A stretch of DNA of 50,185 nt. Source: Candidatus Hydrogenedentota bacterium (GTDB taxonomy: Bacteria > Hydrogenedentota > Hydrogenedentia > Hydrogenedentales > JAEUWI01). Below, one piece after another: positions 28,442 to 36,011 of this stretch (within the stretch, counting starts at the first letter, position 1; each line of letters begins with the position of its first letter). The notes beneath the pieces were generated by a model, which saw only the letters and a list, made by a program, of their open reading frames with translations, ran no database searches and was not told where the DNA came from. The translations under genes were made by a program, and so were the position numbers. The DNA lies in the NCBI GenBank assembly GCA_016182605.1, contig JACPGE010000045.1, forward strand, positions 1 through 50,185. The letters are read 5' to 3'.

Positions 28442-28454
28442 ACCGGGCCTTATG

Positions 28455-28531
28455 GGGCGGTTAGCTCAGTTGGTTAGAGCGCCACGTTGACATCGTGGAG
28501 GTCACTGGTTCGATCCCAGTATCGCCCACCA
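28455..28531 (+). tRNA. tRNA-Val (anticodon GAC)
   Basis: A 77-base cloverleaf: acceptor stem GGGCGGT pairs with ATCGCCC, the D-arm has TAGCTCAGTTGGTTAGAGC, and the anticodon loop TTGACAT carries GAC between CCACG and CGTGG. The T-arm has GGTTCGATCC, and CCA is encoded at the 3' end. It reads GUC/GUU valine codons. Confidence 0.97.
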
Positions 28532-28544
28532 TTTCTCGATCGTG

Positions 28545-28582
28545 ACCCGGTTGTGCGCATGCGCGCGCAACCGGGTTTTTTT
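28545..28582 (+). terminator. intrinsic terminator after tRNA-Val
   Basis: ACCCGGTTG (28545-28553) pairs with CAACCGGGT (28568-28576), extended by further GC pairs in the loop, and seven T residues follow. Confidence 0.9.
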
Positions 28583-28987
28583 CGATCCTGGCGGCGGGCC
28601 GAAGGGCTGGCCTACTGTGGCCTGAAACAAGTCGAGATTGCCCAAGCCGTGGGGCTGTGCGAGCGAGAAGTCTCGAAGATCCTGCAATTCCCCGTGGTAC
28701 GCGAGCACCTTGAGATCCTTGCCCTGCGTGGGGCCGAAGTTTACCTCGAAGCCGGCACTCTGATGCGAGAGACCCTGTTCAGCGGATTGGACCGGCTTTC
28801 CGACCTCGTCGACTCCGGCAACCTGACGGTGAGTCAACTCCTGAAGGTGCTGAATTTCATCTGCGACCGAGAACCCTCTGGCGCCTTCTCGAAGGCGACG
28901 GGCCGAAACACCCCCAGCAATCGGGATATCTTCGATAACCAGGGCATTGAGGCCTTGAAGCGCGAGGCCACTATAAGGCGGTCATAG
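28583..28987 (+). pseudogene. 5'-truncated phage-type helix-turn-helix protein (terminase small subunit-like)
   Basis: From the terminator's T-run onward the frame is clearly protein-like but has no start codon with a ribosome site. It reads GLKQVEIAQAVGLCEREVSKIL (a helix-turn-helix), then a helical stretch around EAGTLMRETLFSGLDRLSDLV and LTVSQLLKVLNFI, and ends at 28987. The architecture recalls small DNA-binding proteins or terminase small subunits of phages; this is an impression, not a firm match. Its position directly after a tRNA gene, without its beginning, suggests a remnant left by an integrative element. Confidence 0.4.
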
Positions 28988-29097
28988 CGGGCCTTTCCCG
29001 TACTCGAGGGGGCTGCGCCGTGGATCTGTCTCCGAGTGAAGACCTGCACACGAGGACCTTGCCGGTTCAGGCTGCGATTGCACGGGATCAAGCCAAA

Positions 29098-29463
29098 TTA
29101 CCGGCTTATGCGCAGCTCGGTGCGCCAAGCCTGGAGATCGGTGCTTTGTTCCGCGCGCCATACAAACTTTCCGGAAGCATTCCGGCTGGCCCAGGCGATG
29201 GAGGGAAACTGTCCCATCAGGCCGTGGGCCGCGGCGAGCACGTGAGTCGCCAGTGGGACCATCCCCGGCAGCGCAACGGGGATGAGTTCGTTCTCCCCCT
29301 GATGCGCCACGATGAGCAGCGCCATCTCTACTGCCGTCGCCTTCAGCGCAACAGGATCGGCCAGATCCACGTTGACGGGGCCGTACCCGGCCACGCAGCA
29401 CACACCCTCTTGCTCAATGGGGTGTCCCGACAGATTGATCAGCTTGAAGACCTCATCGGCCAT
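29098..29463 (-). CDS. csx15: Csx15-like type III CRISPR accessory protein
   Basis: The 121-residue protein begins FKLINLSGHPIEQEG and contains VALPGMVPLATHVLAAAHGLMGQFPSIAW. As I remember the Csx15 family, it has an N-terminal (I/L)NLSGHP-like strand and a LPGLAPIA...LHGRMGHFP block, so the match is good but from memory. Csx15 occurs only with type III CRISPR systems and has been linked to binding or degrading cyclic oligoadenylate. It lies 73 bases after cas6 on the same strand, and GAGGAA precedes the ATG. Its likely job here is to buffer or end the Cas10 signal. Confidence 0.6.
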   Translation of the reverse strand: MADEVFKLINLSGHPIEQEGVCCVAGYGPVNVDLADPVALKATAVEMALLIVAHQGENELIPVALPGMVPLATHVLAAAHGLMGQFPSIAWASRNASGKFVWRAEQSTDLQAWRTELRISR

Positions 29464-29536
29464 ATGGCTTGGTTCCTCGCGGTTGGTTCCGGACTCCGGC
29501 GGGATTGCCCCAAGCCGCAGACGCCGGTACTACAGA

Positions 29537-30496
29537 TCAGAGTTGCGTCACATCCACGCGCCCGTTTCCGTGGGCGACTTTTTTTCCCACGCCGAGCAGT
29601 GCCGCGGCATGAAGGAACTGCTGAATCGCGGGCGGCGCCTCCATTTCCATAAAACCCAGCAACCCGCCAATGGAAACTTCGGAGTTCGTGCGCGAAGATC
29701 GCCGGTACCCGTCGTAGATCTCGAACGAGCTGCGCAGCACAAAAACCTCCCGTTCCAGCAGGCGCAGCAGCGCGGTATTGTCCCGGAACAGCGAGTCCAT
29801 CTCCACCGGCACGCCGGCGCGCTGGGCCAGGCCATCAAGCCGGCTCCGGGTGGAGCGCAACAGGTGATAGAGCACGAAGATCTCCCCGGGAATCTGCCGT
29901 CCAAATAGCATCAAGGGTTCACCGCGCTGCATCAGCCCATGCACGTCTTGTTTGTCCTGGGTCAGGTGCAGCGGCGTCACCAGGCGCAACAGAAACGCCC
30001 CCGCGAAGTCCGGCTGCCATTCCGGCGCCCAAGGCGGCGGCTCATTAGCCCCGTGCACGGGCGCCAGCACATAGGGCGTGGGCGGCGTGCCAAAGCCCTT
30101 TTCCTCGAAGTCCTCCAGCCGTTCCAGCAGAAATTCGTGGTAGGCAACATGTTCGCCCACGGTGCGCAGGGAGAAGCGCAGGGCCAAGGCCGCGCCAGCC
30201 CCCGGCCTGCAAGTCAGCACCACGCCCGGCCCCTCGCTCCCACGGCCCCCGCCGCCTTCACCCGGCCGCAAGATGGGCCAATACGGGCTGTCCGCCGGTG
30301 GATTCACTCCTGGCGGCAGTTTCGGGTGGAAATGCCGCAACACCGCATAGCCCAGCAAGCCGCTCAGCGTCACCAAGGGATACTCCGCCAGCGGCACCGG
30401 CGCCCGGAACTGCAACTCCAGGTGCGAAGCGCACAGGGGCAGCGGGCAGGTGAAGGCGGGCTGGGCCGCGGCATCGCGCAAATCGACGACGGACAT
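29537..30496 (-). CDS. cas6: CRISPR pre-crRNA endoribonuclease Cas6
   Basis: The 319-residue protein ends with the Gly-rich loop GVGKKVAHGNGRVDV, which is diagnostic for Cas6 RAMP proteins (compare G-x-G-K-x5-G-x-G-R). The SIGGLLGFMEMEAPPAIQQFLHAA segment just before it has the usual final strand and helix. An N-terminal RAMP half starts near CPLPLCASHLELQFRAP. The start is ATG 30496 with GGAG nine bases before it; longer frames add Arg-rich sequence. It cuts repeat RNA eight bases from the repeat end, giving 5' ATTGAAAC-tagged crRNAs. As the only Cas6 in the window it must serve both repeat families unless another acts in trans. Confidence 0.85.
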   Translation of the reverse strand: MSVVDLRDAAAQPAFTCPLPLCASHLELQFRAPVPLAEYPLVTLSGLLGYAVLRHFHPKLPPGVNPPADSPYWPILRPGEGGGGRGSEGPGVVLTCRPGAGAALALRFSLRTVGEHVAYHEFLLERLEDFEEKGFGTPPTPYVLAPVHGANEPPPWAPEWQPDFAGAFLLRLVTPLHLTQDKQDVHGLMQRGEPLMLFGRQIPGEIFVLYHLLRSTRSRLDGLAQRAGVPVEMDSLFRDNTALLRLLEREVFVLRSSFEIYDGYRRSSRTNSEVSIGGLLGFMEMEAPPAIQQFLHAAALLGVGKKVAHGNGRVDVTQL

Positions 30497-30588
30497 GGGC
30501 AAACACTCCAATAGGGGGGTTCCAGCTTTCCTATTCCTATACCCTGATCCCGGGGCAGAATTCCAGCCAGCACCCCTGCAAAGCGTCC

Positions 30589-30619
30589 TTGAATAGAATA
30601 CCAGCCCGGGGGGTATAGT
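30589..30619 (+). promoter_or_regulatory. possible promoter of the membrane CARF gene
   Basis: TTGAAT (30589-30594) and TATAGT (30614-30619) with 19-base spacing lie in the 195-base gap between cas6 and the CARF gene. The -10 box is good; the spacing is slightly long. Confidence 0.35.
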
Positions 30620-30691
30620 ACTCCGTGCCCGCGTATTCGCCAGGGCAAAAACATCGGCGGGAAGACGCCGGTACGGGAGAAAGGAATTGTT

Positions 30692-31468
30692 ATGCCTACT
30701 CAAAAGGTTCGTGTACGGGATCTTGAGCGGTTTCTTCACCGTAGCGGTCTCCCATTGTATGTCTTGGCCGGTGTCGCAGTATCCAGTCTGTTGCTGGATA
30801 ATATCCAGGCGCTCGCGGTTGAAGTTTTCAACGGTTGCGTTCCCGAATGGGCGATCTCAGTCGCCTTCATCGTGATGAGCCTGCTTGTGTTCATTTGGAT
30901 GTTTATGCGCTACAATCGGGAATCCAGGGCGGCAGCCTTTGAGCCCCTTTCCCATGACTTGCAGCAGCCCGAGGGCAAGAAGGGCTTGATCCTGCTGGTC
31001 AGCAACCCCGAGCATGCCCTGCGGGCCATCAAGTACCACAAAGACGATAAAGGCGCTCTTCAACACGTCTGGCTGATCCCGTCCAACGACGCGCAACAGC
31101 ACGCATGCGGTGGCGGATCCGGGAATACCGCCCTGGAGATTCAACGCCGCGTCAAAAAGGATTGGGGCGATGCTATCAAGTGCGATATCGTGGAAGGGGG
31201 GGTATCCCCAACCAACGCGCACCAGACCTTCAATTGTGTTCAGGAAATCTTCGAGCGCAAAGGCATCGATCCCAAAGACATCATCGCGGACATTACCGGC
31301 GGCACCAAACCCATGACCACGGGTATGATCATGGCCTCGCTGGAGCATGACCGGGAATTGCAGTACATCGCATACAATCCGGCCCGGAAAGACGATAAAC
31401 AGGATGGCGGTATGTCCGGGCCGTTCCTGTTGAACTATGTCCACGCCGCCTTTGGTCTCGTTTCATAA
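30692..31468 (+). CDS. two-helix membrane protein with CARF sensor domain (type III CRISPR effector)
   Basis: The 258-residue protein has two hydrophobic helices (about 20-42 and 53-72) and a basic stop (MRYNRESR). A cytoplasmic CARF domain follows (about 97-258): GLILLVSNPEHALRAIKY is the first strand and loop, and DITGGTKPMTTGM (from residue 200) is the ligand-binding motif shared by CARF proteins of the Csm6/Csx1/Can families. No HEPN, nuclease or other catalytic domain is visible. CARF domains bind cyclic oligoadenylate made by Cas10. A membrane CARF of this general layout, Cam1, depolarises the membrane on cA4 binding; Cam1 has one helix, this protein has two. AAAGGA lies six bases before the ATG. 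It is next to array A and divergent from cas6. Confidence 0.8.
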   Translation: MPTQKVRVRDLERFLHRSGLPLYVLAGVAVSSLLLDNIQALAVEVFNGCVPEWAISVAFIVMSLLVFIWMFMRYNRESRAAAFEPLSHDLQQPEGKKGLILLVSNPEHALRAIKYHKDDKGALQHVWLIPSNDAQQHACGGGSGNTALEIQRRVKKDWGDAIKCDIVEGGVSPTNAHQTFNCVQEIFERKGIDPKDIIADITGGTKPMTTGMIMASLEHDRELQYIAYNPARKDDKQDGGMSGPFLLNYVHAAFGLVS

Positions 31469-31544
31469 CGGCGCATGCGGCGCGGCATCGGGGAACGCGG
31501 TGCCCGCCGCCCGCAGGCATGGCAGTTCCCGCCCGATCTAGTCC

Positions 31545-31573
31545 TTGACCGGTGAAGAGAATCCGGTTACGAT
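31545..31573 (+). promoter_or_regulatory. leader promoter of CRISPR array A
   Basis: TTGACC (31545-31550), 17 bases, TACGAT (31568-31573). The same -10 TACGATGAC and spacing recur in the leaders of arrays C and D. A decayed repeat ending GGGATTGAAAC lies at about 31604-31628, before the first good repeat at 31689. Confidence 0.6.
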
Positions 31574-31688
31574 GACGACGCAAAGTTGAATCGCGGCAAC
31601 AAGCGCCCCGCGAAACATTGGGATTGAAACAACAGGGGCACAGACATTCCTGTCTGTTCTTCATCCCGAGCCGGAATGTAGCGCTCCA

Positions 31689-32306
31689 ATGAATGCAGTG
31701 GCCCCGACAATTGGGGATTGAAACATTAGATCACCAAGCACAACTTCTGTCTCTCCATCGTGAACTAAGTGGCCCCGACAATTGGGGATTGAAACTTCTT
31801 CACATCGGACCCAGCGCCGGGTTCGGTAAGCGATGAATGAAGAGGCCCCGACAATTGGGGATTGAAACGGTGCGTAGACCGAAGCTTCTTTGTCATAGAC
31901 GGTGAATGCAGTGGCCCCGACAATTGGGCATTGAAACGATTTCCTCATAGATATTCTCTTCCTCCATCCGGGTGAATGCAGTGGCCCCGACAATTGGGGA
32001 TTGAAACTCGCCATAGTTCCACGCATCACCCCAACCGACGACGAATGTGAACGCAGTGGCCCCGACAATTGAGGATTGAAACTGTTGTCGGTTAAAACTA
32101 AGATCAAGGCTGATCGTAGCGATGAATGAAGAGGCCCCGACAATTGGGGATTGAAACGTTGCCGCATGGTTGAGAAGTGCCACAAGACCTGGCTAGGTGA
32201 ATGCAGTGGCCCCGACAATTGGGGATTGAAACATGTAGCATATAGGGCGCGCCAGAGGATTTGAGTTTCTGTGAATGCAGTGGCCCCGGCAATTGGGGAT
32301 TAAGAA
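31689..32306 (+). CRISPR. CRISPR array A: 10 degenerate repeats of family 1
   Basis: Thirty-six-base repeats start at 31689, 31760, 31833, 31902, 31972, 32047, 32122, 32197 and 32271 (nine clear copies), plus a decayed one ending at 31628. The consensus is GTGAATGCAGTGGCCCC followed by GACAATTGGGGATTGAAAC. Several copies differ at the 5' side (ATGAATGAAG, GTGAACTAAG, GTGAACGCAG) or inside. The last copy is broken at its 3' end (GGGGATTAAGAAC), so the array reads left to right with its oldest end at the right. Spacers are 33-39 bases and all different. The sequence mixture suggests an old array that no longer grows. Confidence 0.95.
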
Positions 32307-32552
32307 CGGGGGCACGCAAATTGCGCGGATCATTGGCGCTCGAAGTCGCGAATGCCCCTAAGCGTAGACGTGGAAAGAGCTTAACTCCTATTGTCGTCGC
32401 GTGAGCTTCGCGGATTACCCTATCGCCTTGCTGTGGCTTGACTTGGCCTGCTCGCGAGAGCTAACTTGATGCGTGGAACGGGTGGCGAAATGGATGGTTC
32501 GCGAATTCGATGCTGGAACTTGCACAAGCACAGCAAGTTGCAGATGCCACCG
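32307..32552 (+). promoter_or_regulatory. leader of CRISPR array B
   Basis: The 246-base stretch between arrays A and B has no gene. It holds a weak promoter (TTGACT at 32438-32443, 18 bases, TAACTT at 32462-32467). It does not resemble the leaders of arrays C and D, in line with the different repeat family of array B. Confidence 0.5.
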
Positions 32553-34089
32553 GTGAAAAGAACTGCCCCAATGATTGGGGATTGAAACCATTCCCAGCAT
32601 TTATCCTTACTACCGATATCTAGGTGAAAAGAACTGCCCCAATGATTGGGGATTGAAACTTACGATCCGCTTGGCCGCCGCTTGCGCCTTGGGGGTGAAA
32701 AGAACTGCCCCAATGATTGGGGATTGAAACCTGTATCCACGCCTTCAGATCGTCCGCGTCAATCGGGTGAAAAGAACTGCCCCAATGATTGGGGATTGAA
32801 ACATAGTTGATGAAAAGAACGTACTGCGCCCACTCGAGGTGAAAAGAACTGCCCCAATGATTGGGGATTGAAACCACCACAGGATGCCGCATCAAGTGCA
32901 GTCGATTCGGTGAAAAGAACTGCCCCAATGATTGGGGATTGAAACCTTGCCCCGTGGTCTCAATGAAAATCATTCGCGTGGGTGAAAAGAACTGCCCCAA
33001 TGATTGGGGATTGAAACCCGTTTGCATCAGCGACAAGGGCCTTCCCTGAAGGGTGAAAAGAACTGCCCCAATGATTGGGGATTGAAACGCGGCGACTTCC
33101 GCGTGGTCTGCAATCAGGTGCGCTGGTGAAAAGAACTGCCCCAATGATTGGGGATTGAAACCAGCGCCCGAATCCGCCGCTCTATCTCGCGCAGGCGGTG
33201 AAAAGAACTGCCCCAATGATTGGGGATTGAAACGGAATGGTCCACCGCGCCATGTAATTTTGATTGTGGTGAAAAGAACTGCCCCAATGATTGGGGATTG
33301 AAACCCACACGTAGCGCGGAGTTATCCATCCACCGTACGACGGTGAAAAGAACTGCCCCAATGATTGGGGATTGAAACTTGTGAGGATTCCAACACCACA
33401 CATTAGGCCGCAGGTGAAAAGAACTGCCCCAATGATTGGGGATTGAAACAACGAAAGGAACGGAAGGAGGTTCCAAGCGTAACACGGTGAAAAGAACTGC
33501 CCCAATGATTGGGGATTGAAACCGGGATTCGTTGCGGCACGCATCCTCAGTGGAAGGTGAAAAGAACTGCCCCAATGATTGGGGATTGAAACATGAAATC
33601 GTGCACCGGGTTCCCGTCCGTGCTCTGGTGAAAAGAACTGCCCCAATGATTGGGGATTGAAACGACAAGCACGAAAAATACGTATCGGATCAACTGGGGT
33701 GAAAAGAACTGCCCCAATGATTGGGGATTGAAACGTGAGTGGGGGTAGACAGGGTGGTGTGGGTGGGGTGAAAAGAACTGCCCCAATGATTGGGGATTGA
33801 AACGCCGATGGTATATTGCGTCTTGCCGCCAGACTCAGGTGAAAAGAACTGCCCCAATGATTGGGGATTGAAACACCAAAGACGCACGATTTACCAAAGC
33901 TGCACGATTGGTGAAATGAACAGCCCCAATGATTGGGGATTGAAACGCCATCTGGTAACCCGTCATGATCGTTTCGAAGCGGTGAAATGAACTGCCCCAA
34001 TGATTGGGGATTGAAACTCCTAATCGGTCGTGACCGAGTATTTCGCTATCGCGCTGAAATGAACAGCCCCAATGATTGGGGATTAAATC
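32553..34089 (+). CRISPR. CRISPR array B: 22 repeats of family 2
   Basis: The 36-base repeat is GTGAAAAGAACTGCCCC followed by AATGATTGGGGATTGAAAC. Starts: 32553, 32624, 32695, 32767, 32839, 32910, 32982, 33053, 33126, 33198, 33269, 33343, 33414, 33487, 33557, 33628, 33699, 33768, 33839, 33911, 33982, 34054. The first 19 are identical. The last three change progressively (GTGAAATGAA, ACAGCCCC, final GATTAAATC), marking the old end at the right, and a still more decayed copy lies near 34132-34167. Spacers are 33-38 bases. CCCCAAT/ATTGGGG can pair as a seven-base stem. Uniform repeats suggest active growth at the left. Confidence 0.98.
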
Positions 34090-34254
34090 GTATCGCCCCC
34101 CTGTCATCTCGAAGCGAAGCGAGAGATCTCTGGTGAAGCGAAGGGCATCAATGATTGGGATTCAGATGCCGCTGCGTGGGCGGGCGTGAGGAGGTGGCGG
34201 AGAGGGATGGAACGCAGTGCCACGGCAACGGGGAGACAGGACTACGGTCGCGTG

Positions 34255-34347
34255 CGCCACGGGCGCCTCTGCAAAAGCTGCCGCCAGGCAAGCCAGGATC
34301 ATGGCGGAACCGCCGTCCAGGAAATCACCCAATACTACATTGCGTAG
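34255..34347 (+). pseudogene. 3' fragment of cas2 (duplicated)
   Basis: The frame reads RHGRLCKSCRQASQDHGG, then TAVQEITQYYIA and a stop. It matches the last 30 residues of the intact Cas2 at 37953-38234 with a few substitutions. No upstream part is present. It was carried along with the leader when the segment was copied. Confidence 0.85.
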
Positions 34348-34705
34348 CGCGCGCCGGGCTGTCCGAGCCCACGGGAAGCGAGCGCAGAGAATTCCACCCA
34401 GGAAACTGTGAATAGTGGCACAACCGCAGTTTCGCAGTTTGCATAGGTAAATTGGGAGCTTGAAGGCACATAATTTCCGGTATTTTGCAGTGCTGGCAGG
34501 GAGGGAACTTTTATGGTTTTGAACTGTAACCGCAATAGCTCCAAGAGCTTAAAGAAATGGAACATTCCAGACATTACCGGCCCTTGGTACCGCTTGACTT
34601 ACAGCAAAAACTGGACTACGATGACCCACGAAGTTAAACCCTTGACGGCGATTACCGTTTCACACCGCGTAACGTGCTGCCACAAGAAGGGTTATTTTCA
34701 GGTAA
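34264..34705 (+). repeat. duplicated cas2-3'-end plus leader, copy 1 (array C)
   Basis: This roughly 440-base block is about 95 percent identical by eye to 38151-38593. The identity runs from the end of cas2 to the first repeat of the array. The differences are scattered and break small open frames, so the block is conserved as a non-coding leader. Confidence 0.9.
34594..34622 (+). promoter_or_regulatory. leader promoter of CRISPR array C
   Basis: TTGACT (34594-34599), 17 bases, TACGAT (34617-34622), conserved in the array D leader. Transcription would begin about 77 bases before the first repeat. Confidence 0.7.
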
Positions 34706-35838
34706 GTGAACGCAGTGGCCCCGACAATTGGGGATTGAAACAAAGGTAAGCTTCTCGTCATTGCATAGACGAAATGGTGAACGCAGTGGCCCCGACAATT
34801 GGGGATTGAAACGAGCTCGACTCTTCTCCTGCTGGCCCGTCGTAAAAGGCGTGAACGCAGTGGCCCCGACAATTGGGGATTGAAACAGCAAAGGCCTGTT
34901 TCCGACCAGGTTGCAAGGTGTTCGCGTGAACGCAGTGGCCCCGACAATTGGGGATTGAAACAATTCGGTGACGGCATCGAGGCAGCACTCGATCGCAGTG
35001 AACGCAGTGGCCCCGACAATTGGGGATTGAAACATCTCTGATGAAACTTACGAAGAAACTTCCCTTGAAGCCGGGTGAACGCAGTGGCCCCGACAATTGG
35101 GGATTGAAACTAAGAACATCCCGTTAGTTACAAGACCAGAATACAAACGTGAACGCAGTGGCCCCGACAATTGGGGATTGAAACTCCGTTGCTTTCATCG
35201 AGGTTCTCCTGTTCTTATGGTGAACGCAGTGGCCCCGACAATTGGGGATTGAAACATCTTGAATTCTTTGTGCTGAAGCATGGATGACCAATGCTGTGAA
35301 CGCAGTGGCCCCGACAATTGGGGATTGAAACTTTCTGCCTGCTTTTTCAGGAAGACCTCAAGGTCTTCGTGAACGCAGTGGCCCCGACAATTGGGGATTG
35401 AAACAGGATTAGGCAAGGCACGCCTGTGCTGCGATTACGTGAACGCAGTGGCCCCGACAATTGGGGATTGAAACTATTCCAAATTATTAGCTAACTGTTT
35501 AGCTGATACCGTGAACGCAGTGGCCCCGACAATTGGGGATTGAAACTTCAAGCTTGAAGTATACGGCTCCTCTTGGAAAAGGTGAACGCAGTGGCCCCGA
35601 CAATTGGGGATTGAAACATGTTCTTCGTTCTTCAGATCCGGAAACGCGAACCGGTGAACGCAGTGGCCCCGACAATTGGGGATTGAAACATAGAACAACA
35701 GCAGAACAATCGAACCTATCACCAGGGTGAACGCAGTGGCCCCGACAATTGGGGATTGAAACGCTTTCGTCTACCGGTCGGCTGATGATGCGGCCGAGCC
35801 AAGTGAACGCAGAGGCCCCGACAATTGGGGATTGAAAC
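34706..35838 (+). CRISPR. CRISPR array C: 16 repeats of family 1 (GTGAACGCAG variant)
   Basis: The repeat is GTGAACGCAGTGGCCCC followed by GACAATTGGGGATTGAAAC. Starts: 34706, 34777, 34851, 34926, 34998, 35075, 35149, 35220, 35296, 35369, 35439, 35511, 35582, 35654, 35727, 35803. All are identical except the last, which has AGAGGCCCC. Spacers are 34-41 bases, all different. It differs from the array D repeat only by C for T at position 6. It lies directly before the RT-cas1 gene. Confidence 0.98.
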
Positions 35839-36011
35839 AGGTATTTATTCCGGTGCTAGCCCGGAGGACCAGGGTGTGAAAGAGGTGTTCCGGGCGCTTG
35901 GCGCCTGCCCTGCATCCGCCGGGACAGAAGACGCCTTTCATTGGGTTTGGACAATCTATTGACTTGATGCCCAATGTGTATGATAGTGGTTTCCGTAGCG
36001 TGGGGGAGAGC

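Noticed and set aside
29020-29652. Plus-strand frame starting MDLSPSEDLHTRTLPVQ
   Set aside because: Most of it is antisense to the Csx15-like gene and cas6; the first 30 residues alone are too little to support a gene.
32620-34107. Long minus-strand open frames across array B with repeated SIPNHWGSSFH and FQSPIIGAVLF peptides
   Set aside because: They are translations of the CRISPR repeat on the opposite strand; the periodicity is that of the repeat and spacers.
34100-34131. Short palindrome TCTCGAAGCGAAGCGAGAGA after array B
   Set aside because: It is a small inverted repeat within the decayed end of the array; nothing shows a regulatory or mobile role.
34513-34749. Small plus-strand frame MVLNCNRNSSKSLKKWNIPD in the array C leader
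   Set aside because: The copy in the array D leader has a stop codon in the middle and the frame runs into the repeat; it is leader sequence.
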